64,000 bases of DNA from an uncultured Selenomonadaceae bacterium (GTDB lineage Bacteria; Bacillota; Negativicutes; Selenomonadales; Selenomonadaceae): assembly GCA_905234235.1 (NCBI GenBank), contig CAJOHN010000001.1, positions 1 to 64,000 on the forward strand, given 5' to 3'. How positions within the stretch are numbered: the first letter of the stretch is position 1; each line of letters begins with the position of its first letter. Below are positions 7,983-17,231 of this stretch, piece after piece. The notes under the pieces are model-generated. The model made no database searches, was not told the DNA's origin, and saw nothing but the letters and a program-made list of their open reading frames with translations. A program made the translations under genes and the position numbers.

Positions 7983-10900
7983 ATGGATTTTGTTCACTTG
8001 CACGTTCACACGGAATACAGCCTCCTCGACGGCGCGGCTCGCATTAACGATTTACTCGACGCGGCTAAAAATCTCGGCATGGATTCTCTGGCGATAACGG
8101 ATCACGGCACGATGTACGGCGTCATTGATTTTTATAAGGCAGCAGTGAAGCGCGGCATTAAACCGATTATCGGCTGTGAGGTTTACGTCGCGCCTGCGTC
8201 TCGGTTTCTTCGCGAGGAAATTAACGGCGTAAAATATTTTCATCTCGTCCTGCTTGCCGAAAATAATACGGGTTATAAAAATCTCGTTAAGCTGGCGAGT
8301 TTTGCTGGTCTTGAAGGTTTTTATTATCGTCCGCGTGTCGACAAAGAAATCCTCCGCGAATATCACGAGGGACTTATCGCGTTAAGTGCGTGCGTCGCGG
8401 GGGAAATTCCTCACGCAATCATCAACAAAGATTTTGATAAAGCTAAAGAACTTATCGCAGAGTATGTTGATATTTTCGGGCGGGATAATTTTTTTTTGGA
8501 GATACAAAATCACCACCTCGAAGAAAAGGAAGAGGATAAAGTTCGCGAAGCTCTTAAAAAACTTTCCGCAGAGTTAAATGTCCCGCTGGTCGCCACGAAC
8601 GATACCCATTACGTGCGCCGCGAGGATGGCGAGTTTCATGAATATTTGTTGTGCATTCAAACGAGCTCGACTATTACCGACGACCAACGATTTAAATTTT
8701 TCTCGGATAATTATTATCTGAAGTCGGCAGAGGAAATGCGCGAACTTTTTTACGATACGCCCAAAGCTTGCGACAATACTTTAAAAATCGCCGAGCGTTG
8801 CAACGTTCAGCTTGAATTTGGAAAGTTTCAAATGCCCGAATTTCCTTTGCCCGAAGGTTATACTGATGCTGAATATCTGCGCGGGCTCTGCGATAAAAAA
8901 ATCCGCGAACGTTATCCGATTATTACTGACGAAGTTAAAGCGCGGCTCGATTATGAGTTGAAAATTATTCACGACATGGGCTACGACGGCTACTTTCTGA
9001 TTGTCTGGGACTTCATAAACTTTGCGCGGCAAAATAAAATTCCAGTCGGTCCCGGACGTGGCTCGGCGGCGGGCAGTATCGTTGCTTACATTTTGGAAAT
9101 TACCGAACTCGACCCGCTCAAATATAATTTGCTCTTTGAACGTTTCCTTAATCCCGAACGCGTCACGCTCCCCGATATTGACGTTGATATTTGTTACCTT
9201 CGCCGCGATGAGGTCATTGAATACGTTAAAAACAGATACGGCGCGGATAAAGTTTCGCAAATTATAACGTTCGGGACTTTGACGACTAAGGCGGCGATTC
9301 GCGACGCTACCCGCGTGCTTAACATGGTTTATTCCGTGAGCACGCGCCTCGTCAGCATGATTCCAAACGTCTTGAACATTACGATTGACGAAGCGTTGAA
9401 AAAATCCAAAGAATTCCGCGCCGAATACGATACCAATCCCGAATCAAAAAAGATTATCGACATCGCGAGGAAATTTGAAGGCTTGCCGAGACATTCATCT
9501 GTTCACGCGGCGGGTGTCGTCATCTCTAGAGAGCCGATCCGTGATGTTGTTCCGTTGCAAATGTCAAACGGCGTTATCGTCACGCAATACGACAAGGATA
9601 AAATCGAAGAGCTCGGACTTTTAAAGATGGATTTCTTGGGCTTGCGGACGTTGACGATTATGGCGAATACGTTTGATAACATAAAAATTTCGCGAGGCGT
9701 AGAATTGACGGCGAATAAAATTCCGTTGCGCGACGAATTAACGGCGAAAATGTTATCGGCGGGCGAAACGGGCGCGGTTTTTCAAATGGAATCGGCGGGC
9801 ATGACGGCGTTAGTTAAAGAGTTGCGCCCGGAAAGTTTCGAGGACTTAATCCCCACCGTCGCGCTGTACAGACCGGGACCTTTAGGTTCGGGAATGGTTG
9901 AAGATTTTATCGCGGGCAAACACGGACGTAAAACTCCGCAATATCTGCACCCGAAATTGGAGCCGATACTTAAAGAAACGTTCGGCGTGATTTTATATCA
10001 AGAACAAGTCATGCAGATTGTTCAGACGTTGGCGGGATTCACGCTGGGGCAAGCGGATATTTTACGGCGGGCAATGGGCAAGAAAAAAGCAGATATATTG
10101 CTCGCGCAGAAGGAAAATTTTTTGCGGGGCTGTGAATCAAACGGCGTCGAAAAATCTTTGGCGGAGAGAATTTTTGAGTTACTGACGCACTTCGCGGATT
10201 ACGGCTTTAACAAATCGCATTCGGCGGCGTATGGACTTTTGGCTTGGCAGACGGCGTATTTAAAGGCGCATTATCCAGCAGAGTTTATGGCGGCGATGAT
10301 GACTAATGCGCAGGACGTTGAGAAGATTACGGGTTACATTGAGCTTTCGCGGCGAATGGGAATTAAAGTTCTTGCGCCCGATATAAATGCGAGTGATAAA
10401 AATTTCACGGTTGAAGGCAATAGTATTCGCTTTGGTTTGTCGGCGATAAAAAGTCTCGGCGATTTAGCGGTTAAAAATATTCTTGACGAACGATTATCCG
10501 GCAGGTTTAAAAATATGGAAGATTTTTTTGAGCGAGTCGACGTAAAAAAAATCCCAAGACATAGTTTAGAAAGTTTGATTAAATGCGGGGCGTTCGACGG
10601 CTTAGAAAAACGGCGGGCAGATTTACTTGCGTCATTGGATTCTCTGCTATCGGCGGCTACCAAAAGTCAGATGGATAAACAAAACGGCGTAATAAATCTT
10701 TTTAACGGCGAAGACCTTCACGAGATGATTCTTACGCGATTGGATGACAAAGAATATTCGCTCAAAAAAATTTTGGCGTGGGAAAAAGAGACGCTCGGCT
10801 TTTACGTATCGGGGCATCCTCTTAATGACTTTCGCGAAAAATTTTCCACGCTTACCAAGATTAAGGATTTGGCTAAACGTTTAGATAAGCGCGTCAAAGT

Positions 10901-11351
10901 CGGCGGGATTATAACGGACGTGCGACGAATCATAACTAGGAAAGGCGATACGATGGCGCGGCTCAGGTTGGAGGATTTTGATGACGAGGTTGACGTTACG
11001 ATTTTCCCGAACGTTTTTAATCAAAGCCTCGCTGTTTTGTTTGTTGATGAAATCGTCGTAGTGGACGGGCGCGTCGAGAGCGCATCTGATTCGCTTCAAA
11101 TTTTAGCAAACAAAGTTACGGCGGCAGAATCTTATGCGGCAGATTTTTGGTTGACGATACCCGCGCAGATTGACAATCCCAACACGGCTAAAAAATTGAA
11201 AAAAATTTTTGACTCACACGCGGGTTTGAATCAAGTTTTTCTGAATCGCAGCGGCAAATGGCGTAAGCTTAATGAAAAAATTTATGACAGCTCCGAACTG
11301 CGCAACGAACTTAAAAATTTATTGGGCGCGGAAAATGTTCGCCTGTATTGA
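7983..11351 (+). CDS. dnaE: DNA polymerase III alpha subunit, DnaE type
   Basis: This 1122-residue protein is a replicative DNA polymerase. The N-terminal PHP domain opens with FVHLHVHTEYSLLDG and runs to about residue 210. The palm carries the catalytic acidic pair in LPDIDVDI near residue 398, and the GPGRGSAAGS segment lies just before it. The conserved NKSHSAAYGLLAWQTAYLKAHYP block is in the fingers region. A helix-hairpin-helix region (near 840-900) and an OB-fold near 980-1060 follow. There is no 3'-5' exonuclease insertion, so it is DnaE and not PolC. GGAGG sits 9 bases before the ATG. It has its own promoter and terminator. Confidence 0.97.
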   Translation: MDFVHLHVHTEYSLLDGAARINDLLDAAKNLGMDSLAITDHGTMYGVIDFYKAAVKRGIKPIIGCEVYVAPASRFLREEINGVKYFHLVLLAENNTGYKNLVKLASFAGLEGFYYRPRVDKEILREYHEGLIALSACVAGEIPHAIINKDFDKAKELIAEYVDIFGRDNFFLEIQNHHLEEKEEDKVREALKKLSAELNVPLVATNDTHYVRREDGEFHEYLLCIQTSSTITDDQRFKFFSDNYYLKSAEEMRELFYDTPKACDNTLKIAERCNVQLEFGKFQMPEFPLPEGYTDAEYLRGLCDKKIRERYPIITDEVKARLDYELKIIHDMGYDGYFLIVWDFINFARQNKIPVGPGRGSAAGSIVAYILEITELDPLKYNLLFERFLNPERVTLPDIDVDICYLRRDEVIEYVKNRYGADKVSQIITFGTLTTKAAIRDATRVLNMVYSVSTRLVSMIPNVLNITIDEALKKSKEFRAEYDTNPESKKIIDIARKFEGLPRHSSVHAAGVVISREPIRDVVPLQMSNGVIVTQYDKDKIEELGLLKMDFLGLRTLTIMANTFDNIKISRGVELTANKIPLRDELTAKMLSAGETGAVFQMESAGMTALVKELRPESFEDLIPTVALYRPGPLGSGMVEDFIAGKHGRKTPQYLHPKLEPILKETFGVILYQEQVMQIVQTLAGFTLGQADILRRAMGKKKADILLAQKENFLRGCESNGVEKSLAERIFELLTHFADYGFNKSHSAAYGLLAWQTAYLKAHYPAEFMAAMMTNAQDVEKITGYIELSRRMGIKVLAPDINASDKNFTVEGNSIRFGLSAIKSLGDLAVKNILDERLSGRFKNMEDFFERVDVKKIPRHSLESLIKCGAFDGLEKRRADLLASLDSLLSAATKSQMDKQNGVINLFNGEDLHEMILTRLDDKEYSLKKILAWEKETLGFYVSGHPLNDFREKFSTLTKIKDLAKRLDKRVKVGGIITDVRRIITRKGDTMARLRLEDFDDEVDVTIFPNVFNQSLAVLFVDEIVVVDGRVESASDSLQILANKVTAAESYAADFWLTIPAQIDNPNTAKKLKKIFDSHAGLNQVFLNRSGKWRKLNEKIYDSSELRNELKNLLGAENVRLY

Positions 11352-11353
11352 AG

Positions 11354-11379
11354 CCCTGCAAAGCGCGGGGATTTTTTTT
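11354..11379 (+). terminator. dnaE terminator
   Basis: CCCTGC pairs with GCGGGG (one G-U pair) around five bases and is followed by eight T. Its T-run overlaps the -35 box of the next promoter. Confidence 0.75.
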
Positions 11380-11406
11380 GACAAGGCGGCACGGCGAATT
11401 TATAAT
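11378..11406 (+). promoter_or_regulatory. Consensus sigma-A promoter
   Basis: TTGACA (11378-11383) and TATAAT (11401-11406) are separated by exactly 17 bases, a perfect consensus. It drives the carboxypeptidase gene starting about 25 bases downstream, and probably the two genes after it. Confidence 0.92.
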
Positions 11407-11430
11407 CAACAGAATACTTTCAGAGGAGTG

Positions 11431-12717
11431 ATGCACTTGAACTTAAAAAAATTTTTGGCGGCGATAATTTCAACTTCATTCATAATTTTCAGCGTAGAGG
11501 CGGCACCCGAAGGCAGAATGCCCGCGTCGGAGTTAATGCGATTAGACGAGGCTCCTCGCGGAGAAGTTGCTCGCCCGATGCAAACTTTGACTTCCGAAAA
11601 TTCAGGGCTTAACCCCGGATATTCCGTTACTCCGATTCAAAACACGCGCCCCGTTGCCGCTGATGACGCCTTGCCTAACGTGACGGCGACGGCGGCTATC
11701 GTTATCGAGGCGTCAACCGGACACATTCTCTACGAACGTAACCCCGACCAAAGAATGTTCCCAGCCAGTACAACTAAGATGATGACGCTGATAACCGCGC
11801 TCGAAAGTAACCAACTTGATGAGATTGTTACTGTCGGCTCCGGTGCTTACAACGCGGAAGGCTCGACGCTTTGGCTTGATGTCGGCGAAAAAATTCCGCT
11901 CGGCGATTTGCTTTACGGTATGATGTTAATTTCCGGTAACGACGGCGCGATTGCTATTGCCGAACACTGCGGCGGAAATGTTCCCGACTTCGCCGCCCGC
12001 ATGACCCAAAAAGCTCACGAACTTGGCGCGGTTAATACGAACTTCACGAACGCCAACGGTTTGCCCGATTCCAATCACTACACGACGGCTCGCGACTTGG
12101 CGATTATGGCTAAGTATGGATTCAGCTTGCCTCACTTCGAGGAAATTTGCGCGACTAAGGAAGTTTCATTCGGTTGGATTCACGACGACACGAAACTTTT
12201 GCGCAATGAAAATCAAATGCTTTGGCTGTATCGCGGTTGCAACGGCATTAAGACGGGCTACACCGACGCGGCGGGGCGTTGCTTGGTCACGGCGGCTAAA
12301 CAAAACGGCGTTCAATTAATCGCGGTCGTGCTTGATAGCTTGTATATCTGGAACGATTCGATTTTCTTGCTTGATTACGGATTCGGGCGCGTGTCGAGTC
12401 AAACGTTGATTGAGCCGGGACAAGTTGTTAAGACATTGCCGATAGTTTCTGGGCGGCGCAAGTCAATGCAAGTTAAAACTGCGGGCGAAATAATTATGCC
12501 GGTCTTCGAGGGCAACGATAACGCTTATGAAATTGTTTATGATTTACCTGCGGAATTGACGGCACCGATAACCAGCGGCGAGACGATTGGGAAAATTCGC
12601 GTGGTGTTACCAGACGGACGAGAGGCGGCTTCGGTTGACGTTGTGACGACGGCGGACGTTGAGCAGAAATCTTTTTTCCGTTTGGTACTGGATAAGTTAA
12701 AAAGTTTCTTTGCATGA
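11431..12717 (+). CDS. D-alanyl-D-alanine carboxypeptidase (peptidase S11)
   Basis: This 428-residue exported enzyme trims peptidoglycan stem peptides. The signal peptide covers about residues 1-25 (ending SVEAAP). A Pro/Ser-rich stretch of about 55 residues follows, then the catalytic domain with SxxK as S113-TT-K116, SGN at 168-170 and KTG at 274-276. A C-terminal beta domain and a basic amphipathic tail (LVLDKLKSFFA) close the protein, as in PBP5 and DacF anchors. GAGGAG is only 2 bases from the ATG at 11431 but 8 from an in-frame TTG at 11437, so the TTG may be the true start. It is a paralogue of the 2560 gene, so two such enzymes lie within 9 kb. Confidence 0.92.
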   Translation: MHLNLKKFLAAIISTSFIIFSVEAAPEGRMPASELMRLDEAPRGEVARPMQTLTSENSGLNPGYSVTPIQNTRPVAADDALPNVTATAAIVIEASTGHILYERNPDQRMFPASTTKMMTLITALESNQLDEIVTVGSGAYNAEGSTLWLDVGEKIPLGDLLYGMMLISGNDGAIAIAEHCGGNVPDFAARMTQKAHELGAVNTNFTNANGLPDSNHYTTARDLAIMAKYGFSLPHFEEICATKEVSFGWIHDDTKLLRNENQMLWLYRGCNGIKTGYTDAAGRCLVTAAKQNGVQLIAVVLDSLYIWNDSIFLLDYGFGRVSSQTLIEPGQVVKTLPIVSGRRKSMQVKTAGEIIMPVFEGNDNAYEIVYDLPAELTAPITSGETIGKIRVVLPDGREAASVDVVTTADVEQKSFFRLVLDKLKSFFA

Positions 12718-12734
12718 TAAAGGAGAGATTTAAC

Positions 12735-13139
12735 ATGAGCGAGAGAATTAAATTGGCGGACGAGTTGCACCGTAAAGGGTTCAGCTGTTCGCAATCGGTA
12801 GCGGTTGCCTGCGCGGATTTGGTTGACGTTCCGCCGGAAACTTTATTCAAAGCGACGGAAGGTTACGGCTTCGGGATGGGCACGATGGATGGCGTTTGCG
12901 GCGCGTTGACGGGCGGGCTTTTAATCGCGGGTTTGAAGAACAGCACCGGCAATTTGAATTCGCCAAAATCTAAAGCGTCGACTATGAAAATTTCTAAGGC
13001 TATGCTGACGAGTTTCCGTAAAAAAAGCGGCGCGATTATCTGCCGTGAACTTAAGGGCGCGGATACCGGTAAAATGCTTTGTTCGTGCCCCGACTGTATT
13101 AAACATGGCGTCGAGGTCGTCGAGGAAAATTTAACGTGA
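12735..13139 (+). CDS. C_GCAxxG_C_C family protein
   Basis: This 134-residue soluble protein has the spaced cysteines of the C_GCAxxG_C_C family: FSCSQSV near residue 18, GVCGALTGG near 56, a Cys near 106, and a CSCPDC pair near 116. The family is thought to bind a metal or act in redox chemistry and is common in anaerobes; no reaction is established. AGGAG lies 9 bases before the ATG at 12735; an earlier in-frame ATG at 12714 overlaps the previous gene and lacks a site. Its stop overlaps the start of the lipase gene, so translation is probably coupled. Confidence 0.85.
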   Translation: MSERIKLADELHRKGFSCSQSVAVACADLVDVPPETLFKATEGYGFGMGTMDGVCGALTGGLLIAGLKNSTGNLNSPKSKASTMKISKAMLTSFRKKSGAIICRELKGADTGKMLCSCPDCIKHGVEVVEENLT

Positions 13140-14392
13140 TGAAAAAATTTTTGCTCGCGCTGATTTTCTTACTGAATTGTTCAACCTGCGCGGCTGACGA
13201 ACTTGACGCGGCGGAGATAAGATTGATTTGCGCGGTGTGTTCAGTGGGAGCTTACAGCGACGATAACAGTTTTTTTACGCGTTCAATGCTCACGACTCGC
13301 GGCTGGCAAATTGAAAAGCTCGCGTCAAAAAATAATCGCGTCGAGACAAAAGCTTATCTTGTCAGCAAGGGCGACATAAAAATCTTGACAATCGCGGGCA
13401 CCGAAAATCTTAAGGATGTCGAGGTTGACTTTCGCGTCGGGCGAGTTCATTTGGACGGTACGCCGCTTGATAAGGAAAAAGTTTCCAAAGATGAAATTTT
13501 CGTGCACAAGGGCTTCCGCGATTATGCCGACGCGGTTTTGAGTGACGGGCTTGCCGAGCAGTTGATAACTTCCCTAAAAAAAAATCCTCGCGAGACGCTT
13601 TACATAACGGGGCACAGTTTAGGCGGAGCGGTCGCAACTCTCGCGGCAATTCGTTTGGCTGATTCTGGCGTTCCAACGGAGCGGCTTAAAATTATAACTT
13701 TCGGCGCGCCTGCGATTGGTTCCAAAGCCTTCGCCGCCTCCTACGAAAATAAAATCGATTTAACTCGCGTCGTGATGAAGGGTGATATTATTAAAAAATC
13801 CCTCAGCAAGCTCGGTTATGTTCAATTCGGCAAAGTTTTGGAATGCGAGCCGAGCCACACGAGTAATCACTTTGAACATAAAATGGCGGTTTATCTTGAC
13901 TGCGCGATTCGTGATTATTACGCGGCGGGTGGCACTCTGAATTACGAGGCGCGGGATAAAATTAATGCGCCGATTTACGTTGCGCCGATTTTGCTCCTTA
14001 AAGACAGCTTCCACAAATCCGACGAGGAACTTATTTTGAACGCCCTCGACGACAGCTTACAAAATCATTTTGGCAAGTTGACTTTCGCGACCGCGCAGAG
14101 TATTGAGCTTGACGAAGAAAATCTTTTCGACGATGACGCTGAGGAATTTGTTGCCGCCGCAAGGGAGCACGATTGCAAGTACGTTTTGATTCGCATTCTG
14201 AGCGCAAAAAAAATTCGCGACGCACCTTCAGGCGATAGGCATGTCACGTTGGAAGAAATTATTTTGGACGCGGACGGCGCGTTGCTGTCAATGCAAACTT
14301 CGGGCGCGTCGACGGATAATTTAACGATTTTCGAGGCGGCTATTTTCGCTCAAGAAAATTTGATTGAAGACACCAAGAACTTTTTTAAATAA
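13136..14392 (+). CDS. Lipase, class 3 family, exported
   Basis: This 418-residue alpha/beta hydrolase has a signal peptide (about 1-20, ending TCAAD). The nucleophile elbow is GHSLGG with Ser near residue 161, preceded by the HKGFRDYAD segment typical of class 3 lipases, and followed by ITFGAPAIGSKAF. The catalytic Asp and His are plausibly in VMKGDII and the HTSNHFEH region. The final 130 residues form a separate domain without a clear match. Start is GTG at 13136 or ATG at 13139, overlapping the upstream stop; GAGG lies 10 or 13 bases before. The 3' end overlaps the convergent hisS by 8 bases. The substrate (lipid or other ester) is unknown. Confidence 0.85.
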   Translation: MMKKFLLALIFLLNCSTCAADELDAAEIRLICAVCSVGAYSDDNSFFTRSMLTTRGWQIEKLASKNNRVETKAYLVSKGDIKILTIAGTENLKDVEVDFRVGRVHLDGTPLDKEKVSKDEIFVHKGFRDYADAVLSDGLAEQLITSLKKNPRETLYITGHSLGGAVATLAAIRLADSGVPTERLKIITFGAPAIGSKAFAASYENKIDLTRVVMKGDIIKKSLSKLGYVQFGKVLECEPSHTSNHFEHKMAVYLDCAIRDYYAAGGTLNYEARDKINAPIYVAPILLLKDSFHKSDEELILNALDDSLQNHFGKLTFATAQSIELDEENLFDDDAEEFVAAAREHDCKYVLIRILSAKKIRDAPSGDRHVTLEEIILDADGALLSMQTSGASTDNLTIFEAAIFAQENLIEDTKNFFK

Positions 14393-15635
14393 TTTTAGCG
14401 GAGACTTCAGCGACGGGGATTTTTTCTTGCGTAGCGGTCTCCAAATTTTTTATTGTGACGGTTGAGGTTGCGACTTCGTCCTCGCCGATAATCAACGCGA
14501 ACTTTGCGCCCGACTTAGCCGCCGCCTTCATCTGAGCCTTCATACTTTTTTTGCCGAAGTCCATTGCCGCCGAAATATTTTTACGTCTTAAATCTGTCAA
14601 AAGTTTAAACGCGTAGACATCAGCCGCCGCCCCGCCACTCACGACGAACGCGGCGATTTTTTTATTCTGCGCGGGCAATAAATTTTGCAACTCCAGCGCG
14701 AGCAAAATTCGTTCCAAGCCCGCCGCAAATCCGACTGCCGGAGTATCATCGCCGCCGATTTCTTTTATCAGCCCGTCGTAACGACCGCCGCCCGCCACTG
14801 CCGATTGAGCACCAAGCGGCGCGTATTGAATTTCAAAAGCTGTTTTCGTGTAATAGTCGAGCCCGCGCACCAGCCGATTATCAACCGTGAACTCGACGCC
14901 CGCCTCCGTCAAAAATTTTTTCAGCGAGTTAAAATGTTCGCGGCAATCGTCGCATAAGCAAGTTTCAATCTTAGGCGCGTCCTCCATGAACTCTTTTAAG
15001 CCGTCAACTTTGCAATCGAGAATCCTCAGCGGATTTTTTTCTAAACGTCGCCGACAATCGCTACAAAGTTCGTCAGCCTCTTCCGTGAAATATTCCGTAA
15101 GTTTCCTGCGGAAAATCGGGCGACATGCGGGGCAACCGACGGTGTTAATTTTCAACTTCAAATCGTCGAGTCCCAAGCCCTTCAAAAATTCCCAAGCCAA
15201 TAAAATTATCTCGGCGTCGACGGCAGGATTTTTCTCGCCCAATGCCTCCACGCCAAATTGATGAAACTCGCGAAGCCGTCCCGCCTGCGGTCTGTCGTAG
15301 CGGAACATCGAACCGATATAAAAAAGTTTCACAAGCCCCGCGTTCGCGTAAAGTTTATTCTGCAAGTAAGCGCGCACAACCGACGCCGTGTTTTCGGGGC
15401 GCAAAGTTATCGAACGGTCGCCTCTGTCCGTGAATGTGTACATTTCCTTATCAACAACGTCCGTGCCCTCACCTATACCGCGTTGAAAAAGTTCAGTGTG
15501 TTCAAAAGTCGGTGTCCGAATTTCCTCGTAACCGTAAACTTCGCACAGCTCCCGAATTTTATTTTCAAGCCAAAGCCAACCCGTAACTTGCTCCGGCAAA
15601 ATATCTTTGGTGCCTCTCGGCGCATTCGTCAGCAA
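14385..15635 (-). CDS. hisS: Histidyl-tRNA synthetase
   Basis: This 416-residue class II synthetase attaches His to tRNA-His. It starts NAPRGTKDILPEQ and has motif 2 around FYIGSMFRYDRPQAGRLREFHQFG, the HisRS motifs LVRGLDYYTKTAFE and ERILLAL, and the C-terminal anticodon-binding domain from about residue 320. An insertion with CPACRPIF and CSDCRRR plus CLCDDC suggests a Cys-rich, possibly metal-binding module at about residues 165-235. The start is TTG at 15635 with GAGGAGG about 9 bases upstream. It is the last gene of the fur-hemZ-PARG-phzF-hisS series. Confidence 0.96.
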   Translation of the reverse strand: MLTNAPRGTKDILPEQVTGWLWLENKIRELCEVYGYEEIRTPTFEHTELFQRGIGEGTDVVDKEMYTFTDRGDRSITLRPENTASVVRAYLQNKLYANAGLVKLFYIGSMFRYDRPQAGRLREFHQFGVEALGEKNPAVDAEIILLAWEFLKGLGLDDLKLKINTVGCPACRPIFRRKLTEYFTEEADELCSDCRRRLEKNPLRILDCKVDGLKEFMEDAPKIETCLCDDCREHFNSLKKFLTEAGVEFTVDNRLVRGLDYYTKTAFEIQYAPLGAQSAVAGGGRYDGLIKEIGGDDTPAVGFAAGLERILLALELQNLLPAQNKKIAAFVVSGGAAADVYAFKLLTDLRRKNISAAMDFGKKSMKAQMKAAAKSGAKFALIIGEDEVATSTVTIKNLETATQEKIPVAEVSAKII

Positions 15636-15648
15636 ATTTTTAACCTCC

Positions 15649-16422
15649 TCAGATTTTTAAATCGGCAACAGCGAACAATGCCGCGTTCCCAGAAATTTTA
15701 ACGCGTTCGCCCAAAACTTCGCAATGCAACACTCCGCCGCGAGCCGATGCTTGACGAGCGATAAGTTTTTTCTTACCGAGACGCTCCGCCCAATACGGCG
15801 CGATTAAACAATGCGTCGAGCCTGTCACAGGGTCTTCCGGAACTTTGACTTTCGGCGCGAACACTCTCGATACACAATCAAAATCTTTACCGGCGGCAGT
15901 TACGGCTTGCGTCAACCCTTCCAGATTTTCTAGCTTGTCAAGGTTCGGCGAAAGTTTTTCCACAGCCTCCGCTGACTCCAAAACCATTAACAAATCGCGA
16001 GCAATGTAAGCCTCAAGAATTTTCGCGTTAATAGCGTCCTGCATTGCGTCGGTTACGGGGATTTTTTTCGGCACGTACGCGGGGAAGTCCATCTCGAAAA
16101 GATTTCCCTTGCGCTCGACGAAAAATTTCCCGCTTAAAGTTTCAAATTCGATTCGAGGCAAATTCTGTTCGTAGTAATTAAAAAGCACAAAAGCCGTCGC
16201 GAGCGTCGCGTGCCCGCAAAAATCTACCTCAGCGGCAGGCGTGAACCATCTCAGCCGATAAAAATTTCCATCCTTGACTGCAAACGCCGTTTCCGAAAAA
16301 TTATTTTCCATTGCAATGTTACGCATCAACTCTTCGGGTGGAAAATTTTCCAGTACACAAACTCCGGCAGGATTTCCACCGAAAACCTTATCCGTAAACG
16401 CGTCAACTATAAATTGTTTCAT
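15649..16422 (-). CDS. PhzF family isomerase-like protein
   Basis: This 257-residue protein has the two-lobed PhzF fold. The N-terminus has the family patterns VDAFTDKVFGGNPAGVC and NFSETAF (the Glu is the catalytic acid in PhzF), then RWFTPAAEVDFCGHATLA. The C-terminal lobe shows EDPVTGSTHC. Known members isomerise phenazine precursors, but most act on unknown small molecules, so no substrate is claimed. Its start overlaps the stop of the PARG-like gene by 4 bases, and hisS follows 13 bases later, so it belongs to that operon. Confidence 0.9.
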   Translation of the reverse strand: MKQFIVDAFTDKVFGGNPAGVCVLENFPPEELMRNIAMENNFSETAFAVKDGNFYRLRWFTPAAEVDFCGHATLATAFVLFNYYEQNLPRIEFETLSGKFFVERKGNLFEMDFPAYVPKKIPVTDAMQDAINAKILEAYIARDLLMVLESAEAVEKLSPNLDKLENLEGLTQAVTAAGKDFDCVSRVFAPKVKVPEDPVTGSTHCLIAPYWAERLGKKKLIARQASARGGVLHCEVLGERVKISGNAALFAVADLKI

Positions 16423-17228
16423 TTCAAAATCCTCTTGAATGTCTCGAAGTTAAACATTTCTTGCGGTCGGCAGTAAATCGCGAATACTACCTCCTTAAAA
16501 AATCCGTCGAACTCCGGCAGAATTTTTTTATAAGCCTGCGCGACAACCTCCGGATTATTTCTGAACGCGCCGCAACCAAAAGCTCCCGTGATAAAAATCT
16601 CCGTGCCGTGATAAGCCGCAACCGTAAACATGTGCCGCAATCTGTTTTCGTGCAAGACAAAAAGTTCTTCGTCGCTGATTTTAGTTTTGTAAAGATTCGG
16701 CGCGGCTATCGTTATCACGTCAACCAAATCCCATTTATCGCGAGCAAGACGCGCAGGGCGTTCGGTATCGCTCTTGCAGATGACAACTTCGGGCGTGTAT
16801 ATGCAGGCGTCGGTGTGCAACGGGTTGCCTTGCGCTCGATTAACAGAATAAAAATTTTTCCAATTCTCCGCAGTATCAAGGGCAGGGTAAAGCGTCGAAC
16901 AACGGCATAGAGATTCTTCCTGCGCCCGCGAACCAATCTTCACGCCGCCACCGGGATTCGTCGCTGAGGCAAAGTTATGTACGGTAATTTTCGATTCCAA
17001 ATGTTTCCGTTGAATGAAAATCGCCGCCTCAAAAGTCCGTTTCTTTAGGATTGATACCGTTGTACTTTTAAATCTGCGGGCAGGCAATGTCGGATAATCC
17101 TCCGCGCCGTAAAATATCGTGCCCTTTATCGTATCCCTTATCGCCTGCTTCAAATTTTCGTCGGTTTTACAAAAAGCTTCCGTGTCCTTAAAGATTTCAA
17201 TAATATCGTCTCTTGTCACGTATGCCAT
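16419..17228 (-). CDS. TIGR02452 family protein, bacterial-type poly(ADP-ribose) glycohydrolase-like macrodomain
   Basis: This 269-residue protein contains the PARG catalytic signature GGG-x7-QEE: Gly 93-95 in NPGGGVKIGS and Gln103-Glu104-Glu105 in RAQEESLCR. Family members hydrolyse ADP-ribose chains or ADP-ribosyl groups. The sequence further has TIAAPNLY and ITGAFGCGAFRNNP, typical macrodomain phosphate-binding loops. It starts at ATG 17228 with GGAGGGG upstream. It sits 3 bases after hemZ and overlaps phzF, so it is co-transcribed with an iron regulator, a haem-pathway enzyme and hisS. There is no ADP-ribosyltransferase nearby in the window. Confidence 0.9.
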   Translation of the reverse strand: MAYVTRDDIIEIFKDTEAFCKTDENLKQAIRDTIKGTIFYGAEDYPTLPARRFKSTTVSILKKRTFEAAIFIQRKHLESKITVHNFASATNPGGGVKIGSRAQEESLCRCSTLYPALDTAENWKNFYSVNRAQGNPLHTDACIYTPEVVICKSDTERPARLARDKWDLVDVITIAAPNLYKTKISDEELFVLHENRLRHMFTVAAYHGTEIFITGAFGCGAFRNNPEVVAQAYKKILPEFDGFFKEVVFAIYCRPQEMFNFETFKRILK

Positions 17229-17231
17229 TTG